Source: Candidatus Curtissbacteria bacterium (GTDB lineage: Bacteria > Patescibacteriota > Microgenomatia > Curtissbacterales > GWA2-41-24). Taken from it: a stretch of 10,111 nucleotides of DNA. Below the pieces are notes generated by a model, which worked only from the letters and a program-made list of their open reading frames with translations, was not told the DNA's origin and made no database searches. Both the position numbers and the translations under genes were made by a program. The stretch spans positions 1-10,111 of the forward strand of contig JACPYZ010000064.1 of the NCBI GenBank assembly GCA_016195765.1, read 5' to 3'. How positions within the stretch are numbered: the first letter of the stretch is position 1; every line of letters starts with the position of its first letter. Positions 1 to 6,189 of the stretch are shown one piece after another.

Positions 1-276
1 ACTTCTCGTAAATCTAGCCTTCAGGGTATTGCCAGCGAAATCGCCACTCGCAGAATCGAGACCTTGCGCAATACCGCCTACGATTCCCTGCCCATTACCG
101 GCTCTTTTGCCGATTCCAACTTAAGCAAATTGCCCAATTCAACAGCCAATCAAACAATTACTACTTACCAGAGCAGCGCAGATGTCAAACAAATAGCAAT
201 CCAAATTACCTGGACCGAAAACGGCAATCAGAAAACTTTTAATATGGATACGCTAATTTACCGCAATGGCATCTAG
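1..276 (+). CDS. PilV-like type IV minor pilin, C-terminal part (5' end outside window)
   Basis: The reading frame is open from base 1 to a TAG at 274-276, so the N-terminus with the prepilin signal lies upstream of the window. The visible 91 residues begin with an amphipathic stretch (roughly IASEIATRRIETLRN) followed by a Tyr-Asp-Ser-Leu-Pro segment. That is the typical continuation of the long alpha-1 helix in PilV/GspI-type minor pilins ('A..lA...iE.lRn..y.sLp'). The C-terminal part is beta-like, with a short 'ITWTENGNQKTF' strand-turn-strand typical of pilin globular domains. The stop overlaps the start of the next pilin gene by 11 nt, indicating a polycistronic pilin operon with coupled translation. 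A TTG at 64 could be taken as a start, but the upstream residues continue the helix, so this is a fragment of a longer gene. The exact subfamily (PilV or GspI) is inferred from pattern only. Confidence 0.72.
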   Translation, partial: TSRKSSLQGIASEIATRRIETLRNTAYDSLPITGSFADSNLSKLPNSTANQTITTYQSSADVKQIAIQITWTENGNQKTFNMDTLIYRNGI

Positions 277-850
277 TTTCAAATTGCGCGCAGGCGCAGT
301 CACTCTGGTTGAATTTTTAACGAGTTTCGCGATTGTCGGAGTAATTGCTGTTTTGGTCGGTGGAATATACCTGGCACATTTTAGGCTTTTTAGTAACCAA
401 AACACGGCAATTGATGTTTCCACCCAAAACAAGCTAGCGCTTTCTGAGGTTTCTAACACGGTGCGCCAAAGTGAAAGCATTGTAGATACTTGCCCTTCTT
501 GCGGCAGCGACACAACAGGTACAACAATTTTGATACTAAGATTGTGGCCCCAAGATGCCACAGGCGAGCCGATTGATCCTGGCACCACAAACTACGACTA
601 CATTCTTTATAAGCGCAACCCCGGTGACACAAGTAAGCTTATTCGCATAACTTATGCTTACTCCGGCAGTTCCCGCAAAAATGGTACAAAGGTAATAGCA
701 ACTAGTATGAGCAATTTAGCTTTTGCTTATGACAACGGGACGCCTTCTGCAGCCAGGCAAGTAACAACATCAGTCACAACGACCGCAACCACCGGTACAA
801 AAACCCAGACTTCGACAGAAAGCGATATTGCTAATTTAAGGAACAAATGA
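266..850 (+). CDS. PilW/GspJ-like type IV minor pilin (prepilin-type N-terminus)
   Basis: This 194-aa protein has a class III (prepilin) signal: a basic N-terminus (K6, R8), then A11 | V12-T-L-V-E16, then a single hydrophobic helix to about residue 37. The Glu at mature position +5 (E16) fits the family, but the residue before the cleavage site is Ala where Gly is usual. The ectodomain carries a CxxC (C76, C79) and strand-rich sequence, and ends in a Thr/Ser-rich tail (about residues 165-190). Order after a PilV-like gene and before a PilX-like gene is the classical PilV-PilW-PilX layout of minor pilins that prime pilus assembly at the cytoplasmic membrane. ATG 266 lies inside the end of the upstream gene, and no Shine-Dalgarno is visible. 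The subfamily is assigned from the N-terminus and gene order. Confidence 0.75.
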   Translation: MASSFKLRAGAVTLVEFLTSFAIVGVIAVLVGGIYLAHFRLFSNQNTAIDVSTQNKLALSEVSNTVRQSESIVDTCPSCGSDTTGTTILILRLWPQDATGEPIDPGTTNYDYILYKRNPGDTSKLIRITYAYSGSSRKNGTKVIATSMSNLAFAYDNGTPSAARQVTTSVTTTATTGTKTQTSTESDIANLRNK

Positions 851-2028
851 ACAGAAAAAATCAAAAAGGACAAGTTCTTTTAATCGGTATAATCTTTATG
901 GCCGTTATTTTGATACTGGCAGCCGCGTTATTTTCGCGTGTTGCCAGTTACTTGCGCCTTGGCAATAACGACAGCATGAATAAGCAGGCAGAATCCCTAG
1001 CCGACGCCGGTGTTAATAGAATTTTATGGAAATTAAACACAACAGCCGGCGCCTGTGATTCTTCTTGCACCCAAGAAACAGCGGTTGGTACAACCGGCAC
1101 TTTCGAAGCCTCAATCACAAATAAAACCAGTACTTTGAAAACCCTTATGGTAACGGCCTACGTTCCCAGCAAAGCCAACCCTCGCGCTAAACGAACTGTA
1201 AAAGTAGATGTTGCTATCTCTGGGGATTTAATCTCCTTTCGCTATGCAGTTCAGGTTGGCGCGGGTGGCTTAACAATGGCCAATACTTCAAGCATCATTG
1301 GTAATGTATTTTCAAACAAAACAGGCCAAAGTATCACCGGTTCCGGTAGCAGCCAAATCCAAGGCGACGCTTACACGGTCGGCACAATTTCGAGCCCTGA
1401 CCCCAGCGTCACCGGCCTTAAACGCGAGAACCAAACTGCCTCCGATATGCCGACTATCAATTATCAAGAGTGGGTAGACGCAGCATCAGCAAACGGTACA
1501 ATTGATTGCTCCCCAACGTGTACCATTTCAAATGACGCCAGCATTGGCCCAAAAAAATATTCGGGCAACCTAAATATCAGTAACAATGCAATTGTAACTA
1601 TTACAGGACCAATCTATGTAACTGGAGATCTAACAATTTCCCAAGGCGGAACCCAAATAAAATTAGCAGAAAGCTTTGGTTCTACAAGCACAACGCTACT
1701 TGTTGATGGAAAAATTTCTATTTCTCAAGGAGCAACTTTCTTTACTACGTCAGCCAGCCCCAAAGGTTACGTGCTTGTCGCCTCAAGATCAACAGCTTCA
1801 GACTCTATCACTCTTTCCAATCAAGGCGTCAACGCCATAATCTATACTCTGAGCGGTGGTGCTAATTTATCTCAAAGTGCTCATACAACGTCACTTGTTG
1901 CGTATTCACTCAACCTAAGCAATAGTGCAAGCCTTACATATGACCAGGGATTGGCAGGAGCAGAATTCTCAACAGGTCCGGGAGGCTCTTGGCAGTTGAA
2001 AAAAGGCACATATCGTTACACACAATAA
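847..2028 (+). CDS. PilX-like minor pilin with long beta-rich ectodomain (DUF7305-like)
   Basis: This 393-aa protein starts with a PilX_N-type segment: basic N-terminus, K7-G8 | Q9-V-L-L, and a hydrophobic helix to about residue 29. An alpha-1 extension follows, with the 'AESLADAGVNRILWKL' region (about 48-63) typical of PilX-like proteins. There is no Glu at +5, as is common for PilX. Residues from about 130 to the end are rich in Ser/Thr/Gly/Asn, with recurring 'isnnaxvtitGpiyvtGdltis' turns, suggesting a beta-helix or polymer-like domain as in DUF7305 proteins. Two CxxxC pairs (C70/C74, C221/C225) may form disulfides. The ATG overlaps the upstream TGA (ATGA), and an AAGGA at 838-842 is a usable ribosome-binding site, so it is co-translated with the preceding pilin. 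It is probably the last gene of the operon. A surface adhesin-like role at the pilus tip is inference. Confidence 0.78.
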   Translation: MNRKNQKGQVLLIGIIFMAVILILAAALFSRVASYLRLGNNDSMNKQAESLADAGVNRILWKLNTTAGACDSSCTQETAVGTTGTFEASITNKTSTLKTLMVTAYVPSKANPRAKRTVKVDVAISGDLISFRYAVQVGAGGLTMANTSSIIGNVFSNKTGQSITGSGSSQIQGDAYTVGTISSPDPSVTGLKRENQTASDMPTINYQEWVDAASANGTIDCSPTCTISNDASIGPKKYSGNLNISNNAIVTITGPIYVTGDLTISQGGTQIKLAESFGSTSTTLLVDGKISISQGATFFTTSASPKGYVLVASRSTASDSITLSNQGVNAIIYTLSGGANLSQSAHTTSLVAYSLNLSNSASLTYDQGLAGAEFSTGPGGSWQLKKGTYRYTQ

Positions 2029-2042
2029 TGATCAAGGCTTTA

Positions 2043-2148
2043 CTTGCTAAACAAAGTTCTTCCTTAGCAAGGTGACAAATAAACTCTATGGCAATAACCT
2101 GTCACCAATACTGAATTAATACTTTTAGAACTGGGAGGTTTGAGTTCT
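2043..2148. repeat. Three consecutive perfect inverted repeats after the pilin operon
   Basis: Fifteen bases after the pilX-like stop there are three successive hairpins. CTTGCTAA (2043-2050) pairs with TTAGCAAG (2064-2071), an 8-bp stem. GGTGACA (2071-2077) pairs with TGTCACC (2100-2106), a 7-bp stem. AGAACT (2127-2132) pairs with AGTTCT (2143-2148), a 6-bp stem. None is followed directly by a T-run, so these are not canonical intrinsic terminators. They may protect the mRNA 3' end, form a small RNA, or mark a recombination site. No coding sequence is convincing in 2029-2259. Confidence 0.5.
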
Positions 2149-2186
2149 GGGTAGCCCAAAAATCCTCTACAACGCCACCACAGATT

Positions 2187-2211
2187 CCCAACATTCTTGG
2201 GTAGCCTTTTT
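2187..2211 (+). terminator. Weak candidate intrinsic terminator of the pilin operon
   Basis: CCCAA (2187-2191) and TTGGG (2197-2201) form a 5-bp stem with a 5-base loop, followed after TAGCC by five T's at 2207-2211. The stem is short and the T-tract is displaced by five bases, so this is tentative. It would separate the pilin operon from the promoter that begins at 2219. Confidence 0.25.
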
Positions 2212-2218
2212 GAAATTC

Positions 2219-2249
2219 TTGATAGCGATTTACATCAAAATGGTAAAAT
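2219..2249 (+). promoter_or_regulatory. Promoter of the P1 gene (extended -10)
   Basis: TTGATA at 2219-2224 is a possible -35, 19 bp before TAAAAT at 2244-2249. The -10 is preceded by TG and one base (2241-2243), an extended -10 that compensates for the long spacer. The -10 ends 10 nt before ATG 2260, so the 5' leader would be only a few bases, with no Shine-Dalgarno. Confidence 0.5.
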
Positions 2250-2259
2250 CATCAATCTT

Positions 2260-2739
2260 ATGAGCTACATTGAACAAGCACTGCGGGAACCTTTGCAAAG
2301 AGAGATCGTAACCGAGCCATTAAGCAACCTGGAAACAAGAGAATCGGAAGAAGGCTCCACCCCCGAAAAGATTGAGGCATTACTAGATGAATGCGAGGCA
2401 GTCGAGATGATGCAACGTCTTGCCGAATATTTGCAAGGCAACGGACAACCGCTGGCAAACACGGAGACAAGCCCGATGTTTGGACACTCTTATATATTGA
2501 AGTGGCCTCAGCACAGTTATGGTACATATGGAGGTGAATGGTTTCATAGTGTCATTGTCACAGGTTTACCCATAGCAAGGCGAGTTTTGATCCTTTGTGC
2601 AGACAAAGTTGAAATACTACAAGAGGCTGCCTGGAGCAACCCGCAAATTATGGCCGACGCGATCGTTAGAGCCCACGACAACCCCTTGACCCTCGTGGTT
2701 CCTAATAGACAAAACCCTAATCCACCGATTGAACCTTAA
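2260..2739 (+). CDS. Orphan family protein P1, paralogue of the gene at 6190-6660
   Basis: I do not recognise a known family. The 159-aa product is soluble-looking and acidic in its first half. It is clearly homologous over its length to the 156-aa product at 6190-6660. Both start with IEQAL, share 'LL.E..AV' and 'LQ..G.P.A.T' in the middle, then a strand-rich segment (V.VT..P..R.VLI), and end with 'ADA.VRAHD' and '..NP...IEP' at the very C-terminus. The first conserved block is identical in 14 bases (ATTGAACAAGCACT). The longest ORF could begin at TTG 2197. ATG 2260 is preferred because homology to P2 begins there and the promoter at 2219-2249 lies in between. Function is unknown. The conserved Arg-Ala-His-Asp and terminal Ile-Glu-Pro suggest a constrained C-terminus. 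Confidence 0.75.
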   Translation: MSYIEQALREPLQREIVTEPLSNLETRESEEGSTPEKIEALLDECEAVEMMQRLAEYLQGNGQPLANTETSPMFGHSYILKWPQHSYGTYGGEWFHSVIVTGLPIARRVLILCADKVEILQEAAWSNPQIMADAIVRAHDNPLTLVVPNRQNPNPPIEP

Positions 2740-2760
2740 ACAATAGCGGCCACGGTTTTC

Positions 2761-2789
2761 TTGACAAGCTAAATGCGCAGTGATAGCAT
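2761..2789 (+). promoter_or_regulatory. Strong-looking promoter of the 2800 gene
   Basis: A consensus -35 TTGACA (2761-2766) is separated by exactly 17 bp from TAGCAT (2784-2789), which is preceded by TGA (2781-2783), an extended -10. The -10 ends 10 nt before ATG 2800. Because the promoter overlaps the alternative ATG at 2773, it decides the start of the next gene. Confidence 0.6.
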
Positions 2790-2799
2790 CTCGCACAAT

Positions 2800-3150
2800 A
2801 TGGCAGAAGCTGATGGTTATCAAGATCCAGCCACGCACCGCGAGGCCTTCAAGCAATTATTCGGGGGAGACATAAAAGGATCATTTGAGCGAAGAAACGA
2901 GGACGGCTCATTATCTACTATAAGAGCGTATGAAGTTCTTGTAAATGCGATGACAGATAGAAGTTTGCTGATTGAATTCGGATTGCGCGCCGCAGCAGCC
3001 GGATACAAACAAGCAATCGGTCCTATTGTTCTACAAAACGTGGGCTTCATGGATCAACATGGAACACTACCACAGACATCAGTCCAATTCTTTTTGGAAG
3101 AAACCCAACCTTCTATAAGGCAAGAAACAGAGCAACCGCCGCTTGTCTAA
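2800..3150 (+). CDS. Small orphan protein, 116 aa
   Basis: The family is not recognised. The product is a soluble, mostly helical 116-residue protein with no signal peptide, Cys cluster or membrane segment. Its middle (about residues 45-80) is an Ala-rich predicted helix (LIEFGLRAAAAGYKQAIGP), followed by 'VLQNVGF' and a Gln/Glu/Pro-rich tail that looks disordered. An ATG at 2773 would add nine residues (MRSDSISHN), but it lies inside the promoter at 2761-2789, so ATG 2800 (MAEADG) is the likelier start. It sits 60 nt after P1 and 74 nt before a radical SAM gene, on the same strand but each with its own promoter. It could be a partner or substrate of the neighbouring enzyme, but nothing in the sequence proves that. 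Confidence 0.62.
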   Translation: MAEADGYQDPATHREAFKQLFGGDIKGSFERRNEDGSLSTIRAYEVLVNAMTDRSLLIEFGLRAAAAGYKQAIGPIVLQNVGFMDQHGTLPQTSVQFFLEETQPSIRQETEQPPLV

Positions 3151-3209
3151 GTCTTGAACAAGCCGGGGCACGATTATAAATCCCATTAGCAATACAAGAT
3201 TACATATTT

Positions 3210-3218
3210 TGATACAAT
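3210..3218 (+). promoter_or_regulatory. Extended -10 promoter of the radical SAM gene
   Basis: TG at 3210-3211, one base, then TACAAT (3213-3218) make an extended -10 element. It ends six bases before GTG 3225, so transcription would begin at or within a base or two of the start codon and the mRNA would be leaderless. No convincing -35 is seen at normal spacing (CAATAC at 3190-3195). Confidence 0.5.
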
Positions 3219-3224
3219 ACAGTT

Positions 3225-4532
3225 GTGCCTGAAGCAATCACAGTTATTAAATCTGCTGGAGCAGAGACGGAAGCAAGAGAACCAGCACTTACAACCCGAC
3301 AAAAATTAGAACTTAAAATGAAAATTTTTGAGCGTGGCGTTGTGTTGAGTGATGCTGCGCGAGAAAAAATGGGTGGGCCAGGCGGTAACCTTTTGACAAC
3401 AGACCATTACTACGTGACGACACGTGACCCGATTTTAAATATTCAAGGAACTTTTATAAATAGCCCTGTTTCTACCGAGGATAAACCTTTTAGCCGGGAC
3501 GCTAATAAGCCACCATACATGGTGGCTGTTGTTAATGATTCCTTGGTGCTAGAAGTGGATGGAAGACAGTTAAAAATAGACCATTTGCCACCGCCAGAGT
3601 ACCAAGCATTAGGTGATGAAGTTAGCGAGGATATTTCGACCCACACAGACCGCGGCCGAGAATCGCCGCTTAAAGGATGCAAAATCGGTTGCCATTTTTG
3701 CAATATTCCTTGGGAATTCCAAAAAGCGAAAATGACGCCTGTTGATAAGCTCGTTAAAGCAGCAAAAGTAGCAATTGCCGACAAAGTTAGGCCAATGCAA
3801 CACCTTTTACTTTCTGGTGGAACCCCAAAAACACAGGGAGAATTTGACTATTTGCAGGATGTTTACAGAAAAATGGCCGAAGAGTTTGTTAAAACCGATG
3901 AAAATGGGAACAAACATGGGCTGGATATAGAAATAATGATGACTCCTTCTGTTGCGCCAGACGGAACCGATCTTTTGGATTTGGATGGGCTTCATGAACT
4001 GGGAATAAAAAGGCTTTCTATTAACATGGAACTTGGGAATATGGCACAAACATATCGGGTTAAAGGTGAGGATGGTAAGGAGAGAGAAGTAGAGATTATG
4101 GCAGGCAAAAACAAAATTGGTAAAGAACAATACATGAACACCTTGAAAAGAGCGGTTCAATTGTTTGGTGTTGGTAATGTAAAATCGATGCTTATCGTGG
4201 GTCTTGAGCCCGTTGAACAGACATTGCAACTTGCTGAAGAGCTAGCACAAATTGGTGTTTGCCCAGAACTCAGCCCCTTTAGACCAGACCCGTTAACTCC
4301 TCTTGGTGATCACCCACCAGCTTCTTTTGAGGACCAAATAGCCGCCTACGATGGTGTACAAGAAATTATTGCCAAATACAAAAGTGAATTTCCTGGTCTT
4401 TCTGACGGATTGGAATGTGTGGATTGTATGCACAATGTTGATATGATTGAAGATGAAGATAGTTTCCGCACCCATTATGACCCTGTCACAGAAACAACTA
4501 CCTATATGCCAGCGGCGCAGGGAGTAAATTGA
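3225..4532 (+). CDS. Radical SAM superfamily protein
   Basis: This 435-aa protein carries the radical SAM cluster motif CxxxCxxC (C152, C156, C159, 'CKIGCHFC'), which binds the [4Fe-4S] cluster that cleaves S-adenosylmethionine. The SAM-contact motif follows at the expected distance in 'LLLSGGTP' (S197-G198-G199-T200), with further TIM-barrel signatures such as 'SMLIVGLEP' (321-329) and 'ELSPFRPDPLTPL' (348-360). A long N-terminal extension (1-145) precedes the core. The C-terminus holds a C398xxC401 pair followed by Met-His-Asn, which could ligate a second metal or cluster, although two Cys alone would not complete one. The barrel motifs recall the BioB/HydE-like and MoaA-like branches, but the substrate cannot be assigned. 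Start is GTG at 3225, directly after an extended -10. The frame ends in TGA overlapping the next promoter. Neighbours are unknown proteins and a methyltransferase-like gene. Confidence 0.85.
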   Translation: MPEAITVIKSAGAETEAREPALTTRQKLELKMKIFERGVVLSDAAREKMGGPGGNLLTTDHYYVTTRDPILNIQGTFINSPVSTEDKPFSRDANKPPYMVAVVNDSLVLEVDGRQLKIDHLPPPEYQALGDEVSEDISTHTDRGRESPLKGCKIGCHFCNIPWEFQKAKMTPVDKLVKAAKVAIADKVRPMQHLLLSGGTPKTQGEFDYLQDVYRKMAEEFVKTDENGNKHGLDIEIMMTPSVAPDGTDLLDLDGLHELGIKRLSINMELGNMAQTYRVKGEDGKEREVEIMAGKNKIGKEQYMNTLKRAVQLFGVGNVKSMLIVGLEPVEQTLQLAEELAQIGVCPELSPFRPDPLTPLGDHPPASFEDQIAAYDGVQEIIAKYKSEFPGLSDGLECVDCMHNVDMIEDEDSFRTHYDPVTETTTYMPAAQGVN

Positions 4533-4557
4533 CAATTAGGCAGGTTATAAGTACTAT
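4529..4557 (+). promoter_or_regulatory. Near-consensus promoter of the 4570 gene
   Basis: TTGACA (4529-4534) overlaps the TGA stop of the radical SAM gene. After 17 bp comes TACTAT (4552-4557, five of six consensus bases). The expected start of transcription is about 4564, leaving a leader of about six bases before ATG 4570. This is the best-matching sigma70-type promoter in the window. Confidence 0.65.
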
Positions 4558-4569
4558 TTTGACTGAAAC

Positions 4570-5130
4570 ATGAACACACCTACACCAACACGTATAATCC
4601 TACCAGGTCCTCCTGGCGAGCCAAGAGTGGCAAAAGCCCTATTTGGTGACGGGATAACAACTGGAAGTATGGTAGTTGAAGGTTATGCACTTGCCAAACA
4701 ACTCGTTACTCCAGATGCTGTTTGGATTGAAGGCGGTTTACAAAAAGCTTGGGAAGGTAAAGATTTCCCTGGAGCATTTACCTTGGTTCCTAAAGAGGGT
4801 GCCAGAACAACAGTTAATTATGTAGAAACTTCTGACCCTGACCTATTAGCCGAAGTTGACAGAAGAATTGAATACTGGAACTACCGCCCAGAAGGATGGT
4901 ATAGACGCGACGAGATTGCAATGCCAGACGGCACAAGGGTTGGAATAGAACTACTTAACGAAGATGACCCCAGCAATCTACAAATTGTTGAAGGCAATAA
5001 ACCCGAAGGATACGAAGCATCAATCGACGAAATGGAAAGACAAGCACTTGTTGAATTTAACCCCCAAGGACAAAGGGAAGAACAAGACACAGAAGTTAAC
5101 GAAGCCAAATCCAGAGAAGAAAGAGTTTAA
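4570..5130 (+). CDS. Orphan protein with acidic/charged C-terminal tail, 186 aa
   Basis: The family is not recognised. The N-terminus is Pro-rich (ILPGPPGEPR, residues 9-18), then a compact-looking segment with many Gly and aromatic residues (about 19-130, including 'EYWNYRPEGWYRRDEI'). The last ~35 residues are dominated by Glu, Gln, Lys and Arg and look disordered. There is no Cys, signal peptide or membrane span. The gene starts 37 nt after the radical SAM stop but has its own promoter (4529-4557). It ends two bases from the stop of the convergent methyltransferase-like gene. Its place next to the radical SAM gene makes a functional link possible but unproven. Confidence 0.68.
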   Translation: MNTPTPTRIILPGPPGEPRVAKALFGDGITTGSMVVEGYALAKQLVTPDAVWIEGGLQKAWEGKDFPGAFTLVPKEGARTTVNYVETSDPDLLAEVDRRIEYWNYRPEGWYRRDEIAMPDGTRVGIELLNEDDPSNLQIVEGNKPEGYEASIDEMERQALVEFNPQGQREEQDTEVNEAKSREERV

Positions 5131-5142
5131 TATTACTTTTTT
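5120..5142. terminator. Candidate bidirectional terminator between convergent genes
   Basis: AAAGAGT (5120-5126) can pair with ACTTTTT (5135-5141), including one G-T wobble, across an 8-base AT-rich loop. Six T's (5137-5142) close the plus-strand side and an A-rich flank gives a T-rich tail on the other strand. It straddles the stop codons of the genes ending at 5130 (+) and 5133 (-). The stem is AT-rich and weak, so the call is tentative. Confidence 0.35.
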
Positions 5143-6065
5143 ACAGCAATAACCGAGCCAATCGCCCCGAAATTAGTGCTTCCAAACAACAATTTGTGAT
5201 TTTCTCTGGTTGGACCGTAATAAATGGTGGAATAGACGGGAAGAACGCGCAGACCCAAGTTTTCCAAGCCTTCGTAAGCACACACAATTAGCATTTCTCG
5301 CGCTTCTCTTTCTTGTTCGTTACCACCTGTGCCTACCGTTAAGACGAAACTGCCACCGGGAACGAGCCTTTCTGTGAGCGTGCCAATAACCTGCTGGGTA
5401 CGAGCAACTTTTTCCGAAACAGACATTTCTGGATCTGAACCATGGAAAATAGAAGGTTCTGCCCTATTCCACACAATGTTATTTAATCTGGGCGGAACTA
5501 AACCGGCTTCCAGCGCACCACCTACTGTTGTGGCAATTGCAGTAAGTTGGTGAGCGTCAAAACCAAAATAGGGATTACTGAAGGCAATAGAGTTAACCAA
5601 AACGGGTTCATCTGGTTCGATTGCGATTACATGAGAACCAATACGTGTCGGTATTCTAGAAGGAGAAAGCGGGCTGCCAACATTAAGAGCCATTTGCCGC
5701 AGCCAAGGCCCCATGTAAAGAACTGCTAAAAAATCTTCTTCTGGAGGCGGCGCAACAAGAACTGCAGCGGCTTCGGGCAAAGTGATACCAGAACCAACCA
5801 GCAAAGAGGCACCAGCCATGTCTATATCACCGGAAAGTTCTGCCGTTCTTAATAACCGATGAAGGCCAGGAAATTGGCCGTATTTGAGCAAAATTGGGTG
5901 CGTTAACAAAAGTGTTTCTGTTTCTAAAATTGCCCGCGTTCCAGGCTGAGAAACTGGAATCTGTTCCCTGAATATACCAACAAGATCCCCAGCATCTTTT
6001 AACGTTGCCGAGCCAAAGACCATGCTGTCTAGTAACCGCTGTAATAACCCATCTTTTAAACTCAT
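5133..6065 (-). CDS. Class I SAM-dependent methyltransferase-like protein (divergent)
   Basis: This 310-aa protein has a C-terminal half resembling the Rossmann methyltransferase fold. 'VIAIEPDE' (146-153) looks like the acidic strand-2 motif. 'LTERLVPGGSFVLTV' (230-244) is the typical 'L.PGG.lvlt' strand-5 motif, and the chain ends with an antiparallel 'GAIGSVIAVKK' as expected for strands 6-7. A 'LLVGSGITLPEAAAVL' segment (88-103) could be the glycine-rich motif I, but it lies about 55 residues before the acidic motif, much farther than usual. The protein is therefore either an insertion-bearing or a degenerate member, and activity is uncertain. The N-terminal ~80 residues are helical and unassigned. 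ATG at 6065 is preceded by a good promoter. It converges on the 4570 gene and diverges from the P2 gene. Substrate unknown. Confidence 0.62.
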   Translation of the reverse strand: MSLKDGLLQRLLDSMVFGSATLKDAGDLVGIFREQIPVSQPGTRAILETETLLLTHPILLKYGQFPGLHRLLRTAELSGDIDMAGASLLVGSGITLPEAAAVLVAPPPEEDFLAVLYMGPWLRQMALNVGSPLSPSRIPTRIGSHVIAIEPDEPVLVNSIAFSNPYFGFDAHQLTAIATTVGGALEAGLVPPRLNNIVWNRAEPSIFHGSDPEMSVSEKVARTQQVIGTLTERLVPGGSFVLTVGTGGNEQEREAREMLIVCAYEGLENLGLRVLPVYSTIYYGPTRENHKLLFGSTNFGAIGSVIAVKK

Positions 6066-6073
6066 AACGCGAC

Positions 6074-6102
6074 ACTTTACTACTGATCCTGGTTCAAATC
6101 AA
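6074..6102 (-). promoter_or_regulatory. Promoter of the methyltransferase-like gene
   Basis: On the minus strand, TTGATT (6102-6097) is followed after 17 bp by TAAAGT (6079-6074), which ends eight bases before the ATG at 6065. There is no Shine-Dalgarno. The predicted leader is at most a few bases. Confidence 0.5.
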
Positions 6103-6110
6103 ATATAAAT

Positions 6111-6177
6111 ACCTTAATTCGAACAGCAAGATGCAAATCTAGCAAACTTACCACTATCGCAAAAGCAAAAAAGGTTT
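6111..6177 (+). pseudogene. Remnant of an rpmG promoter and first codons
   Basis: This stretch is a decayed copy of the intact rpmG upstream region and 5' end. By eye, 6141-6175 matches 6686-6720 without gaps at 28 of 35 bases. Weaker similarity reaches back to ACCTTAAT at 6111 versus ACCTTGAT at 6661, with a ~5-bp indel. The rpmG ATG (6701) corresponds to ATC at 6156. The following codons GCA AAA GCA AAA AAG GTT read AKAKKV against AKAKRV in intact L33, and the next codon is TAG. The -10 position (TAAACT in the intact copy) reads CAAACT here. Changes are synonymous or conservative (GTA/GTT, Arg/Lys) apart from the start codon, suggesting a once-functional diverged allele. The matching 3' piece lies at 7817-7855. 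The final bases overlap the putative P2 promoter. Confidence 0.7.
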
Positions 6178-6182
6178 AGACT
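6177..6182 (+). promoter_or_regulatory. Possible -10 of the P2 gene
   Basis: TAGACT (6177-6182) ends seven bases before ATG 6190, and this interval aligns with the -10-to-ATG interval of the P1 gene. TTTAGA at 6175-6180 is an alternative. No -35 is evident, and part of this region derives from the rpmG remnant, so the assignment is weak. Confidence 0.3.
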
Positions 6183-6189
6183 CTATTTA

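Noticed and set aside
253..588. Minus-strand ORF of 111 codons opposite the PilW-like gene
   Set aside because: It is antisense to a clear prepilin with correct operon overlaps and shows no family pattern of its own.
2157..2262. Open frame in the spacer (GSPKILYNATTDSQ...) that might be a pilin remnant
   Set aside because: Only a vague resemblance to the YDSLP region of pilins; too short and unsupported to call a pseudogene.
3141..3163. GCTTGT/ACAAGC hairpin at the end of the 2800 gene as a terminator
   Set aside because: It overlaps the stop codon, has an 11-base loop and is not followed by T's.
3443..4229. Several minus-strand ORFs (up to 140 codons) within the radical SAM gene
   Set aside because: They lie opposite a strongly supported radical SAM frame, and their composition (many Phe, His, Asn) is that of antisense translation.
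4964..5152. Plus-strand 62-codon ORF rich in Lys and Pro
   Set aside because: It is out of frame within the charged-tail gene and its composition follows from the Glu/Lys-rich codons of that gene.
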